Below, piece by piece: positions 8,536 through 17,461 of a stretch of 64,000 nucleotides of DNA. The translations under genes were made by a program, and so were the position numbers. How positions within the stretch are numbered: the first letter of the stretch is position 1; each line of letters starts with the position of its first letter. Source of the DNA: Maritalea mobilis (GTDB lineage: Bacteria; Pseudomonadota; Alphaproteobacteria; Rhodobacterales; Rhodobacteraceae). The stretch lies in contig NZ_JAHVKE010000001.1 in the NCBI RefSeq assembly GCF_019800885.1, positions 1,674,001 through 1,738,000 on the forward strand, read 5' to 3'. The notes beneath the pieces were generated by a model that searched no databases, had not been told where the DNA came from, and saw only the letters and a program-made list of their open reading frames with translations.

Positions 8536-8991
8536 ATGACCACCCGCCTGATCCTCGCCTCGGCCGTTGCCCTGGCCCTGCCCATGGCCGCCAGTGCCCA
8601 ATCCGCGCTGGAGCGGATGGAAGCCATGTCGGAAACCATGACCGAGATGACCTATACTGCGCTGGTCGCCGAGATCCCGGCGCTGCAAGGCAACCTGCCC
8701 TCGGCCGAATGGGACGCCGAGATGCGGGCGGCGGGCGAATGCATCCTCGACGGCGTCGAGGATGAGGTGGGCGAAGACGGCGTCAATGAGATGCTCGACA
8801 ACATGGAGGCTGCCATGGCCACCGCCACGCCCGAGGGCCTGATGCAGGGCACGTTCCAACCGGCGCTGCCCGACGGCATCACGGACCAGCAGATGCAGGC
8901 CATCTCGAACGAATGCGGCATGGTCGAGATCATGATGATGCGCATGGCCGAGTCCGGCGCCATGTCGATCATGATGGAAAGCGGTCAGTAA
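8536..8991 (+). CDS. Met-rich periplasmic protein, function unknown
   Basis: A 151-residue protein with a clear Sec signal peptide (MTTRLILASAVALALPMAASA, cleavage about residue 21) and a good ribosome site (AGGGAGA). The acidic mature part contains about 18 methionines in 130 residues and two cysteines (GECILD and NECGM), which may form a disulfide. The C-terminus includes VEIMMMRMAESGAMSIMM. No known domain is recognised. It lies 56 bases after the DAO-family oxidase gene and nine bases before a methyltransferase gene. A role in metal binding or oxidant scavenging is only a guess from composition. Confidence 0.75.
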   Translation: MTTRLILASAVALALPMAASAQSALERMEAMSETMTEMTYTALVAEIPALQGNLPSAEWDAEMRAAGECILDGVEDEVGEDGVNEMLDNMEAAMATATPEGLMQGTFQPALPDGITDQQMQAISNECGMVEIMMMRMAESGAMSIMMESGQ

Positions 8992-9000
8992 GGCCGACCC

Positions 9001-9657
9001 ATGACCAGCGAGCGACCTGCACCGGGCGAACAGCCCGGTGCCGCAGGCACGGGCGATGCGCGGCTGTCCGCACCCTCGGCGCTGCGCAACCGGGATGCGA
9101 TCCTCGACCACCTGCCGCGTTTCGCACCGGAGCGCGGCCGCGCCCTGGAGATCGCCTCGGGCACGGGCGAGCATATCGTGCGCTTCGCCGCCGCGACCCC
9201 CGGCCTGACATGGCAACCGACCGAACCCGACGCGGCCCGGCGGGCCTCGATCACAGCCTGGGCCGAGGCGGAAGGCGTGGCGAACATCCTGCCGCCCCTC
9301 GACCTTGATGCCGCGCGCCCCGGCTGGGGGGCCGAGATCGGGCCGATCGACTTCCTGTTCCTGTCGAACCTTCTGCACCTGATCTCAACCGAGGCGGCGG
9401 AAGCTGTGCTGTCCGGCATCGCCGAGGCGCTCGGGCCCAGCGGCGTGGCGCTGATCTACGGCCCCTTCCTGCGCGATGGCGAAGCCACCAGTGAGGGGGA
9501 CGCGGCCTTTGACGCGCAACTGCGGGCGCAGGACCCGGCCATCGGGTACAAGGACGTGCTTTGGGTGCTGTCGCACCTGGTCGATCGCGGGTTGCGCGTG
9601 ATCGAGACGGTGCGGATGCCCGCCAACAACCTGCTTCTTGCGGTCGAACGCGTTTGA
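9001..9657 (+). CDS. DUF938 SAM-dependent methyltransferase
   Basis: A 218-residue cytoplasmic protein matching the DUF938 methyltransferase pattern. It has SAPSALRNRDAILDHL at the N-terminus, motif I ALEIASGTGEHIVRFA (about residues 48-63), WQPTEPDAARRASI as the acidic SAM-ribose contact, and IDFLFLSNLLHLIS as motif IV. The family also shows LIYGPFLRDGEATSEGDAAFD as here. Substrate is unknown for the family. The start follows the Met-rich protein gene by nine bases with AAGG upstream, so they are probably co-transcribed. Confidence 0.88.
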   Translation: MTSERPAPGEQPGAAGTGDARLSAPSALRNRDAILDHLPRFAPERGRALEIASGTGEHIVRFAAATPGLTWQPTEPDAARRASITAWAEAEGVANILPPLDLDAARPGWGAEIGPIDFLFLSNLLHLISTEAAEAVLSGIAEALGPSGVALIYGPFLRDGEATSEGDAAFDAQLRAQDPAIGYKDVLWVLSHLVDRGLRVIETVRMPANNLLLAVERV

Positions 9658-9681
9658 CACTGGTCAAAGTTGACGGGGCAA

Positions 9682-9698
9682 CGGGCTGTTAGAGCCCG
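9682..9698 (+). terminator. short hairpin after the DUF938 gene
   Basis: CGGGCT (9682-9687) pairs with AGCCCG (9693-9698) around GTTAG, followed by a pyrimidine-rich run ending in CTTTTG. It could be a weak terminator or attenuator in the 76-base gap before the AhpD-like gene. Confidence 0.4.
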
Positions 9699-9733
9699 AC
9701 CATCCTTATCCTTTTGTGATGGAGTCCCCCAAG

Positions 9734-10075
9734 ATGACATGGACCGACAAGGCCAAAGACATGCGCAACGACCTGCGCGCGCTGAACCGCACGATTCCCG
9801 ACGCGACCAAGGGGTTCGGCACCCTGTCGAAGGCGGTCAAGGACGGCGGCGTTCTCGACGTCAAGACCAAGGAATTCGTGGCGCTTGGCATCTCGATCGC
9901 GGTGCGCTGCGAGCCCTGCATCATTTTCCATGTCGAGGCGGCGATCAACGCGGGCACGACGCGCGAGGAACTGGGCGACGTCCTCGCCATGGCGGTGCAG
10001 ATGGGCGGCGGCCCGTCGCTCATGTATGCCGCCAAGGCCCTGTCGGTCTATGACGAGATGACGGGCGCCGAGTGA
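9734..10075 (+). CDS. carboxymuconolactone decarboxylase / AhpD-like protein
   Basis: A 113-residue all-helical protein. The segment VALGISIAVRCEPCIIFHVEAAINAG carries the CxxC...H redox motif of AhpD-like members of the CMD family. ELGDVLAMAVQMGGGP matches the following conserved helix. AhpD-like proteins are small thiol peroxidase partners or alkylhydroperoxidases. ATG 9734 is chosen because GGAG lies at 9721-9724; the GTG/ATG at 9716/9719 would overlap the ribosome site. Confidence 0.87.
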   Translation: MTWTDKAKDMRNDLRALNRTIPDATKGFGTLSKAVKDGGVLDVKTKEFVALGISIAVRCEPCIIFHVEAAINAGTTREELGDVLAMAVQMGGGPSLMYAAKALSVYDEMTGAE

Positions 10076-10152
10076 GGCGACCGGCCTGCCCGGGCCGCGG
10101 GGGGGAGGCAGCCGCCGGGCGGGACGTAACGCAAGGAAACCGTTCGCATTTA

Positions 10153-10179
10153 CCGGCGCGTCCCGTATGGTCGCGCCGG
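10153..10179 (+). terminator. inverted repeat before the patatin gene
   Basis: CCGGCGCG (10153-10160) pairs perfectly with CGCGCCGG (10172-10179) around an 11-base loop and is followed by AATTGTTTCTT. It may terminate the AhpD-like transcript or act as a binding site in the 129-base gap upstream of the patatin gene. Confidence 0.45.
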
Positions 10180-10204
10180 AATTGTTTCTTGATGGGTTTT
10201 CAGC

Positions 10205-12013
10205 ATGACCGGGTCCGAACCGTTTGCCCCCGAAGGCTTATTCTCCGTTCTCGAAGGCGCGGACGCGCTGGCGCGGCTTGAGCGCGAAGCGGTGCCGCGT
10301 GGCACGCGCCTGATCGCCGAAGGCACCGACGCAGACGCGATGTACCTGGTCGAAACCGGACGCTTCCGCGTCTCGCGCGAAGGGGTGGACCTGGCCGAGA
10401 TCGGCGCAGGCGGTGTGCTGGGCGAGATCGCGTTCTTTACCGGCCAGCCGCGCAGCGCGGATGTCATCGCCGCGCGCGACTCGGTCGTCGTGCGGGTCAG
10501 CCGCGCGGCCTATGACGCGCTCTGCTCCGAGACGCCCGGCCTGCAACACGCGATCAGCGCGGAACTGGCCCGGCGTCTGGCAGCGACCTCGACGCGGGTC
10601 GTGCCCGATCCGGGGCGACCGCCCGCGCGCACCTTCTGCATCGTGCCCTCGGCCCATGCACCGCTGCCCGACCGTTTCGTACCCGACCTTGCCGCCGCCA
10701 TCGGGCGGTTCCACAAGGTCGCCACGGTGACCGAGGCCGAGTTCACCGCCGCGTTCGGGCCGGGGGCCGACCCCGCCAGCCCGGAGGCCATCGCTTGGCT
10801 CAACGCGCAGGAACGGGCGGCGGACCTTGTCCTTTTCGTCGCCTCGCCCGAGGCCGAGGCCTGGTCCCGCGCCGCCGTGAAACAGGCCGATCAGGTGATC
10901 TTCGTCGCGCAGGCCATCCGTTACCAGGGCCCGTCCGAGCTGGAGGCGCTGGCGCTGGAGCTGTTGCCCGAAGCGCAGCGCCGGCTGGTGCTGATCCATC
11001 CGCACCGCTCGCAAAGCGCCAAGGGCACCGGGCGGTGGTTGGATTCGCGCCCTGTCTTCCTGCACCACCATGTCGCGCTGACGGGCGACGGCGAAGACCT
11101 GAGGCGGCTGGCGCGCTTCCTGGCGGGTCAGGCCATCGGCATGGTCCTGTCGGGAGGCGGCGCCTTTGGCGTGGCGCATGTGGGCATCTGGCGCGCCATG
11201 CGCGAGATCGGTCTGCCCGTCGATATCGTGGGCGGCACCTCGATCGGGTCGGCCATGGCAGGGGCCATCGCGCTTGGGGTTCCGCCCGAGGAAATCGGGC
11301 CGCGGATCGAGGACATCTTCGTCAAGTCCGGCGCCATGCGCCGCGTGACCGTGCCGAGATACGCGTTCCTCGATCACAAGGTGCTGGATGCCGCCCTGCA
11401 GGAGCATTACGGCGACGAGCCGATCGAAGACCTCTGGCTGCCCTATTACGCCGTAGCCGCCGATCTGTCGGCCATGGACAAAATCGACATCCGCCGTGGC
11501 CCCCTGTGGGAGGCGGTGCGCGCCTCCTCGGCCATTCCCGGCGTGCTGCCTGCATTTTTCAATGCCGAGGGCGAGATGCTGGTCGATGGCGGCTGCATCG
11601 ACAACATGCCGTTCCGAACGATGCATTCGCTCAAGACCGGCCCGAATATCGTGTCGAACGTGCAGAAGGAAACCGGCACGCGCTACCACGTCGACTACGC
11701 GAAACTGCCGGGGCGCGCGGAACTGGTGAAACGCACGGTGAACCCGTTTTCCAAAAGGGGCGCACCGCGCGCGCCCGGCGTGATCTCGACCGTGATGCGC
11801 AGTCTTCTGGTGGGTCAGGCCGACATGCTCAAGGCGATGAACCCCACCGACCTGATGATCCGGCCGCCCGGCCTGAAAGGCGCGGGCTTCCTCGCGTGGA
11901 ACCAGCACAGGCTGTTCTACGAGATGGCCTACAAGCACGCCGTCGAAACCTTTGCGGCGCTCGACAAGGAAGGCGACCCGGCCTTTGCCGCGTTGAAGGC
12001 GGCCGCAGGCTGA
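10205..12013 (+). CDS. patatin-like phospholipase with N-terminal cyclic nucleotide-binding domain
   Basis: A 602-residue protein of the NTE/RssA type. Residues about 10-120 form a cNMP-binding-like beta-roll (GTRLIAEGTDADAMYLVETG ... GGVLGEIAFFTGQPRSADV). A linker of unknown fold follows to about residue 305. The patatin domain then shows the oxyanion motif LSGGGAFGVAHVG, the nucleophile elbow GGTSIGSAMAG (GxSxG) and the dyad aspartate in LVDGGCIDNMPF. It should hydrolyse phospholipids or lysophospholipids at the membrane. The phosphate-binding cassette has ...FTGQPRSADV with the usual R, so nucleotide binding is plausible but unproven. Confidence 0.88.
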   Translation: MTGSEPFAPEGLFSVLEGADALARLEREAVPRGTRLIAEGTDADAMYLVETGRFRVSREGVDLAEIGAGGVLGEIAFFTGQPRSADVIAARDSVVVRVSRAAYDALCSETPGLQHAISAELARRLAATSTRVVPDPGRPPARTFCIVPSAHAPLPDRFVPDLAAAIGRFHKVATVTEAEFTAAFGPGADPASPEAIAWLNAQERAADLVLFVASPEAEAWSRAAVKQADQVIFVAQAIRYQGPSELEALALELLPEAQRRLVLIHPHRSQSAKGTGRWLDSRPVFLHHHVALTGDGEDLRRLARFLAGQAIGMVLSGGGAFGVAHVGIWRAMREIGLPVDIVGGTSIGSAMAGAIALGVPPEEIGPRIEDIFVKSGAMRRVTVPRYAFLDHKVLDAALQEHYGDEPIEDLWLPYYAVAADLSAMDKIDIRRGPLWEAVRASSAIPGVLPAFFNAEGEMLVDGGCIDNMPFRTMHSLKTGPNIVSNVQKETGTRYHVDYAKLPGRAELVKRTVNPFSKRGAPRAPGVISTVMRSLLVGQADMLKAMNPTDLMIRPPGLKGAGFLAWNQHRLFYEMAYKHAVETFAALDKEGDPAFAALKAAAG

Positions 12014-12019
12014 GCCGGG

Positions 12020-12403
12020 TCAGACGAGGAAGAAAAGAAGCCCGCAGCTGATCGTCAGGACCAGCGTCAGGGGAATGCCCTGGCGACGTTCGGCACGGCT
12101 GCTGCTGAGGGCATTCGCCACGAAGGACATCGCGAAAAGGACGGCGAACGCCCCAAGCGCCGGGCGCAGCACCACCTGCGGCAGGCTCATTTGCGCGATG
12201 TCGCCCACTTGCAGGGCGACCGCGACCCCGAACACGGACAAGAGCGCGACAATCATGCTGCCGACGCGCAGCGCGGGTGGGAGCACGCGATGCGTTCCGC
12301 CCCAGGCCATGTTGCCCCAAGGCGTGCCCAGGGCCAGCGCGATCTGGAACAGCGCCAGCCAGCCAAAGCCCGCGAGGGCGAAATACGCGATGATCGTCAC
12401 CAT
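12020..12403 (-). CDS. small four-helix membrane protein, function unknown
   Basis: A 127-residue hydrophobic protein with about four transmembrane segments (near residues 1-25, 45-65, 80-100 and 108-127) and the conserved-looking WGNMAWGGTHRVLPPALRVGS loop between the first two. No functional family is recognised. It converges on the patatin gene with a six-base gap between stops and lies 43 bases downstream of the GcvT-family dehydrogenase gene on the same strand. Confidence 0.7.
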   Translation of the reverse strand: MVTIIAYFALAGFGWLALFQIALALGTPWGNMAWGGTHRVLPPALRVGSMIVALLSVFGVAVALQVGDIAQMSLPQVVLRPALGAFAVLFAMSFVANALSSSRAERRQGIPLTLVLTISCGLLFFLV

Positions 12404-12446
12404 ACCGCCCGCTTAGCACGGGCGGCATGGGCGCAACATGCGACCG

Positions 12447-14951
12447 TCAGCCGTCCTTGCGGATCGTGGCGTTGCTCGGGTCGTAAGGGCTGTCCTCGAC
12501 CACCTCGGCATCCCACAGCTGGTCGAACATCCGCACTCGCAGTTTGGTGCCGACCTCGGCGAGGTCGGGCCGGACATAGCCCATGCCGATGGACTTGCCG
12601 AAGGCGACCGAGTAGCCGCCCGAGGTCAGGCGACCCACCTTGGTGTCGCCGTCGTAAAGCGCCTCGCGCCCCCACGGATCGGCATCCTCGGGTCCGTCGA
12701 TCAGGAGCGTGACGCATTTCGAGCGGATGCCCTTGTCCAGCATCGCGGCCTTGCCGTTGAACTCCTTGTCGAGGTCGACGAAGCGATCAAGCCCGGCTTC
12801 GAGCGGCGTGGCGTCCCGGCCCAGCTCGGTGCCGAAGGCGCGGTAGGATTTTTCCTGCCGCAGCCAGTTCTGCGCGCGGGCGCCCACGGGTTTCAGCGCA
12901 TGCTTCTCACCGGCCAGCATCAGCTGGTCCCACAGGTAATTCTGCATCTCGATCGGGTGGTGCAACTCCCACCCCAATTCGCCGGTATAGGCGACGCGGA
13001 TGGCGCGGACCGGGCACATGCCCAGCTCGATGTTGCGCATGGACAGCCACGGGAAGCGCTTGTTCGACAGCACGGTGTCCGGCTGCGCATCCTTGACCAG
13101 CTCGTTCAGGACGTCGCGCGTTTTCGGACCGGCGATGGCGAAGACGCCCCATTGGGTCGTGACGTCGTGGATATCGACCCAGCCGCCGCCCGCGCCCATG
13201 AAATCCTCGGCCGCCTTCTTCAGAAAATCGGCGTCATAGGCCGTCCATGCGCCCGCCGACACGCAGTAATATTCATTCTCGGCCAGACGAACGATGGTGT
13301 ATTCGGTGCGCGTCGTGCCGGCATCGGTCAGCGCGTAGGTCAGGTTGATCCGCCCGACCTTGGGCAGCTTGTTGCAGGTGAAGCGGTCAAGAAACTCCGT
13401 CGCGCCGGGGCCGCGCACGAGGTGCTTGGTGAAGGCGGTGGCGTCGATCAGGCCGACACCATTGCGGATCGCCTCGGCCTCGGACTTGGCATAGTCCCAC
13501 CAGCCGCCGCGACGGAAGCTGCGCGTGTCGTGATCGAAGCCCTTGGGCGCATCCTTGGGACCATAGTAGTTGGGCCGTTCCCAGCCGTTCACGCATCCGA
13601 ACTGCGCCCCCATCGCGCGCTGGCGTTCATAGGCCGGCGCGGTGCGCAACGGGCGGCAGGCCTCGCGCTCCTCGTCGGGGTGGTGGAGGATGTAGACGTG
13701 TTCGTAGGCTTCCTCGTTCTTGCGCGCGCCATATTCGGTCGTCATCCAGTCGCCGTAGCGCTTGGGATCGAGGCTGGCCATGTCGATCTCGGCCTCGCCC
13801 TCGACCATCATCTGGGCAAGGTAGTAGCCGGTGCCGCCGGCCGCCGTGATGCCGAAGCTGAACCCCTCGGCCAGCCACATGTTGCGCAACCCCGGCGCGG
13901 GGCCGACCAGCGGGTTGCCGTCAGGGGTGTAGCAGATCGGGCCGTTATAGTCGTCCTTCAGACCCACCTCTTCCGAGGACGGCAGGCGGTGGATCATGCT
14001 CATGTATTCCTCTTCGATCCGCTCAAGGTCGAGCGGGAAGAGATCGGCGCGGAAACTGTCGGGCACCTCGTAGAGGAAGCGCGCGGGCGCGTTGCGCTCG
14101 TAAGGGCCGAGGATCCAGCCGCCGCGTTCCTCGCGCACGTACCACTTGGCGTCGGCATCGCGCAGAACCGGGTGCTCGGGGTTGCCGTCCTTGCGGTAGG
14201 CGACAAGCGCGGGGTCGGGTTCGGTCACGATGAACTGGTGCTCGACCGGGATCGCGGGGATCTTGATGCCCAGCATCCGCGCGGTGCGCTGCGCGTGGTT
14301 GCCGGTGGCGGTGACGACATGCTCGGCCTCGATCACGACGGTTTCCTCGGTCGGGATCAGGTTGCCGCCCTTCTCGCCCATCTTGGTGCAGGTGACCTTC
14401 CAGTGATCGCCCGCCCACGCGTAGCCATCGACCTGCCACTTGCGCTCGATCATCACGCCACGCTGGCGCGCGCCCTTCGCCATGGCCATCGTGACATCGG
14501 CCGGATTGATGTAGCCATCGGTGGGGTGATAGATCGCGCCCTTCAGATCCTCGGTGCGGACCAGCGGCCAGCGCTCCTTGATCTGGGCGGGGGTCATCCA
14601 CTCGTAGGGGATGCCGACCGTCTCGGCGGTCGAGGCATAGAGCATGTATTCATCCATGCGGTCCTGCGTCTGCGCCATGCGCAGGTTGCCCACCACGGCG
14701 AAGCCCGCGTTCAGGCCGGTTTCCTCCTCCAGCGTCTTGTAGAATTTGACGCTGTAGTCGTGGATGTGGCTGGTCGCGTAGGACATGTTGAACAGCGGCA
14801 GAAGCCCCGCGGCATGCCAGGTGCTGCCGGAGGTCAGCTCATCACGTTCCAGAAGCATCACATCGTCCCAGCCCGCGCGGGCGAGGTGATAGGCGATCGA
14901 GGTGCCGACGGCACCGCCGCCGACGACAAGGGCTTTGACTTGGGTTTTCAT
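12447..14951 (-). CDS. dimethylglycine/sarcosine dehydrogenase-like flavoprotein with GcvT domain
   Basis: An 834-residue two-part enzyme. The N-terminal DAO-type flavin domain begins KALVVGGGAVGTSIAYHLAR and has TSGSTWHAAGLLP, where the His matches the covalent-FAD histidine of dimethylglycine dehydrogenase. The C-terminal half (from about residue 450) is a GcvT aminomethyltransferase/folate-binding fold (GLIDATAFTKHLVRGPGA, YTGELGWELH). Such enzymes demethylate N-methylated amines derived from glycine betaine and pass the one-carbon unit to tetrahydrofolate. The start at 14951 has GGGAGA eight bases upstream; a longer start at 14969 is possible. The exact substrate is unproven. Confidence 0.87.
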   Translation of the reverse strand: MKTQVKALVVGGGAVGTSIAYHLARAGWDDVMLLERDELTSGSTWHAAGLLPLFNMSYATSHIHDYSVKFYKTLEEETGLNAGFAVVGNLRMAQTQDRMDEYMLYASTAETVGIPYEWMTPAQIKERWPLVRTEDLKGAIYHPTDGYINPADVTMAMAKGARQRGVMIERKWQVDGYAWAGDHWKVTCTKMGEKGGNLIPTEETVVIEAEHVVTATGNHAQRTARMLGIKIPAIPVEHQFIVTEPDPALVAYRKDGNPEHPVLRDADAKWYVREERGGWILGPYERNAPARFLYEVPDSFRADLFPLDLERIEEEYMSMIHRLPSSEEVGLKDDYNGPICYTPDGNPLVGPAPGLRNMWLAEGFSFGITAAGGTGYYLAQMMVEGEAEIDMASLDPKRYGDWMTTEYGARKNEEAYEHVYILHHPDEEREACRPLRTAPAYERQRAMGAQFGCVNGWERPNYYGPKDAPKGFDHDTRSFRRGGWWDYAKSEAEAIRNGVGLIDATAFTKHLVRGPGATEFLDRFTCNKLPKVGRINLTYALTDAGTTRTEYTIVRLAENEYYCVSAGAWTAYDADFLKKAAEDFMGAGGGWVDIHDVTTQWGVFAIAGPKTRDVLNELVKDAQPDTVLSNKRFPWLSMRNIELGMCPVRAIRVAYTGELGWELHHPIEMQNYLWDQLMLAGEKHALKPVGARAQNWLRQEKSYRAFGTELGRDATPLEAGLDRFVDLDKEFNGKAAMLDKGIRSKCVTLLIDGPEDADPWGREALYDGDTKVGRLTSGGYSVAFGKSIGMGYVRPDLAEVGTKLRVRMFDQLWDAEVVEDSPYDPSNATIRKDG

Positions 14952-15066
14952 GAACGCGTCTCCCGCCATTCCGTATTTGCCGCGACTTTGGCGGATTGCG
15001 CCAGAAAGGAGCAAGTCACGACGACCATTCGCGGCGCGAAACCGACTCTGCGACGCAGCAACGCCC

Positions 15067-15507
15067 CTAGGGCTGCCAGAAGCCGCGGCCCATATAATGA
15101 TGCAGCTGCGTAACCCAGGCCGCCGGCGGTACGTCCAGAATGGATGTCACCAGGAAGATCACGAAAAGCGCCAGAAAAACACCGCCTTCCAGCCAGTGCC
15201 CACGGCTCTGCCCCGCAACCCCGAAGACAAGGGTTCGGATCACCGAGAAATGCAGCAGGATATGCCAAAGGCCAGCCAAGACAAAAAGGAGCGAAAAGAC
15301 GAAGTGCACCCGATACCACGCTGCGATGTCGATCCCGAGGAAGGACCACGCAAGTCCCGACCCGAACATGGCGCGCGGCTGGACGAATAGGATCAGGCCA
15401 CTCGCCGCCATCCCGACAAAAGACAGCCCCGCCGCAAACACAGCACTGCTGCGCCGGGAAGGGTGCGGCGTCTTTTTCCGTCGCTGCGCGTGGTTCGCCC
15501 GGTCCAT
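15067..15507 (-). CDS. DUF4405 / cytochrome b-like membrane protein
   Basis: A 146-residue protein with a basic N-terminus and about four hydrophobic segments. The layout matches DUF4405: a helix ending in FVQPRAM, then HFVFSLLFVLAGLWHILLHFSV with several histidines suited to haem binding, and a last helix before LHHYMGRGFW. I take the start at 15507, where AGGAAGAG lies upstream; an extension to 15570 adds only polar residues. It lies 99 bases downstream of the hydroxyacid dehydrogenase gene on the same strand. A role in membrane electron transfer is an inference from the family. Confidence 0.65.
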   Translation of the reverse strand: MDRANHAQRRKKTPHPSRRSSAVFAAGLSFVGMAASGLILFVQPRAMFGSGLAWSFLGIDIAAWYRVHFVFSLLFVLAGLWHILLHFSVIRTLVFGVAGQSRGHWLEGGVFLALFVIFLVTSILDVPPAAWVTQLHHYMGRGFWQP

Positions 15508-15606
15508 GGCTCTCTTCCTTGCCGTGCCATCATGCCCGCCGCACCACGCGGCGGGCATGATCGAGGTCAAGACGGAAAGACGAAGTGGGCCGGGACGGCG
15601 CGGACT

Positions 15607-16593
15607 TCAGAGCATGCTCGGCACGACCATGTCGGGCGGGCGGTGCCCGTCAGCGAAGGTCTTGATGTTAATCAGAACCTTCTCGCCCATCTCGGCCCGC
15701 CCCTCGCGGGTGGCCGAGCCCATATGCGGCAAGAGCACCACGTTGGGCAATTCGCGCAGGCGGGGGTTCACCTCGCGGCCCTTTTCGAACACGTCGAGGC
15801 CCGCGCCCGCGATGTCGCCCGCGCGCAGCATGCGCGTCAGCGCGTTCTCGTCGATCACCTCGCCGCGCGAGGTGTTCACGATCACCGCCTCGGGCTTCAT
15901 CAGCTTCAGCCGCCGCGCGTTCATCAGGTGGAAGGTCGAGGGCGTGTGCGGGCAGTTGACCGAGATCACGTCCATCCGCGCGATCATCTGGTCGAGGCTT
16001 TCCCAGTAGGTCGCCTCAAGATTGCTCTCGATCTCCTCGTGGAGGCGGCGGCGATTGTGGTAATGCACCTGCATTCCGAACGCCTGCGCGCGGCGCGCCA
16101 CGGCCTGCCCGATCCGGCCCATGCCGAGAATGCCCAAACGTTTGCCGGCCACGCGACCGCCCATGAAGGCGGTGGGCGACCAGCCCTGCCAATTGCCCGA
16201 CTGCATGACCGCCATGCCCTCGGGCACGCGGCGCAGCACCGACAGGATCAGCGCCATCACCATGTCAGCAGTGTCATCGGTCATCACGCCGGGCGTGTTC
16301 GACACGAGAATGCCGCGCTGGCGCGCCGTGGCCACGTCGATATGGTCTACGCCAGCGCCGTAATTCGCGATCATCTTTAGCCGTTCACCCGCCTGCCCCA
16401 GCATTCCGCCGTCGATGCGGTCAGCGATGCAAGGCACCAGGATATCGGCCCGGTTCATGGCCGAGACCAGCTCGGCCTTGCTCATCGGGTGGTCGTCCTC
16501 GTTCAACTCGACGTCGAACAATTCCTTCATCCGCGTCTCGACCGCCTCGGGCAACCGTCGCGTAACGACAACACTCAAGCGCTGACCTGGCAT
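15607..16593 (-). CDS. D-2-hydroxyacid dehydrogenase (glyoxylate/hydroxypyruvate reductase type)
   Basis: A 328-residue NAD(P)-dependent dehydrogenase. NYGAGVDHIDVATARQRGI precedes the cofactor domain, GKRLGILGMGRIGQAVARR (about residues 150-168) is the Rossmann GxGxxG, VIVNTSRGEVIDENAL and GAGLDVFEKGREVNP carry the catalytic Arg and Glu region, and VVLLPHMGSATREGRAEM carries the catalytic His. It should reduce 2-keto acids such as glyoxylate or hydroxypyruvate. It is transcribed divergently from the SH3 protein gene across a 165-base gap. Confidence 0.9.
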   Translation of the reverse strand: MPGQRLSVVVTRRLPEAVETRMKELFDVELNEDDHPMSKAELVSAMNRADILVPCIADRIDGGMLGQAGERLKMIANYGAGVDHIDVATARQRGILVSNTPGVMTDDTADMVMALILSVLRRVPEGMAVMQSGNWQGWSPTAFMGGRVAGKRLGILGMGRIGQAVARRAQAFGMQVHYHNRRRLHEEIESNLEATYWESLDQMIARMDVISVNCPHTPSTFHLMNARRLKLMKPEAVIVNTSRGEVIDENALTRMLRAGDIAGAGLDVFEKGREVNPRLRELPNVVLLPHMGSATREGRAEMGEKVLINIKTFADGHRPPDMVVPSML

Positions 16594-16758
16594 TCGATCC
16601 CTTCCTTCGCTGGCAATCCGCCCTGTCCCGTGACACTCTCCGATCCATCGGAATGGCGCAAGGCGTCAGCCCGGCACCGCGACAAAAGCGGCAAGAAAAA
16701 ATACGACGGAACGGTGCGGAACCCGCGACAGAACGGGTCCGCGCATTGGAGGCAGAGC

Positions 16759-17385
16759 GTGACAGGATTCCCCAGGAAGGCCGTGATGGGCCTCGTCTTT
16801 CTGTTGAGCCTTACCGCCAGCGCCGTGTCGCTGGCCCAGCAATCGGGTGAGGGAGAGGCGCGCCGCCTGCCGCCCGCGCTGCACCCCGCCCCCCGCCCCG
16901 AGATCGTCCAGGCCGCGGCCGAGGCCACCGCCCCCGCCGCGCGCGCTACGCCTCAGCGGACCGGCCCGGTCACCGGCTTTCCGCTGCCCCGCTTCGTCTC
17001 CATGGGCGCGTCCGAGGGCAACGCCCGCCGCGGCCCGTCACGCAGCCATCGCATCGACTGGGTATTCCAGCGCCGCGACATGCCGGTGATGATCGTGGCC
17101 GAGCACGGCCATTGGCGCCGTGTGGTGGATCGCGACGGGGCCGGCGGCTGGATGCATTACTCGCTTCTGTCCGGTGTGCGCACCGCGATCGTCGAGGAAG
17201 ACATGCTGCCGCTTCACGCCCGCCCCGACCCGGCCAGCCCCGTGCGCGCCCGCGCCGAGCTTGGCGTGATCGGACGTCTGCGCGAATGCCAGCCCGACTG
17301 GTGCCTGATGGAAGTCGCCGGCTATCGCGGCTGGGTCCGCAGCGCCGCGCTTTGGGGCGTCGAGCCGGGCGAAACCTTCGAGTGA
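16759..17385 (+). CDS. secreted bacterial SH3-domain protein
   Basis: A 208-residue protein starting at GTG 16759 with GGAGG six bases upstream. The N-terminal hydrophobic segment (AVMGLVFLLSLTASAVSLAQ) is a Sec signal. After a Pro/Ala-rich linker, two SH3_4-like repeats follow: RFVSMGASEGNARRGPSRSH...WHRVVDRDGAGGWMHYSLLSG-like text at about residues 75-140 and MLPLHARPDPASPVRARAEL...GYRGWVRSAALWG at 150-200. Such proteins bind the cell wall in the periplasm. The L,D-transpeptidase gene further downstream supports an envelope role. Confidence 0.83.
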   Translation: MTGFPRKAVMGLVFLLSLTASAVSLAQQSGEGEARRLPPALHPAPRPEIVQAAAEATAPAARATPQRTGPVTGFPLPRFVSMGASEGNARRGPSRSHRIDWVFQRRDMPVMIVAEHGHWRRVVDRDGAGGWMHYSLLSGVRTAIVEEDMLPLHARPDPASPVRARAELGVIGRLRECQPDWCLMEVAGYRGWVRSAALWGVEPGETFE

Positions 17386-17461
17386 GGAGCGCGACACGAC
17401 GGCGGTCACAACCGCGTCAACCCGTCTCGACTTTGGCCGCGCATTTGGCCACGTGGAGATC

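Noticed and set aside
12191-12712. Overlapping plus-strand frame after the patatin gene
   Set aside because: It crosses the opposite-strand membrane protein and dehydrogenase ends, with no start context and no recognisable domain.
12438-15113. A very long open frame of 891 codons on the + strand opposite the GcvT-family dehydrogenase
   Set aside because: It is the antisense shadow of a well-supported enzyme on the minus strand in GC-rich DNA. Its translation is Ala/Arg/His-rich with no known motif.
15607-16009. Plus-strand frames over the 2-hydroxyacid dehydrogenase
   Set aside because: The minus-strand product has intact Rossmann and catalytic motifs, so these are shadows.
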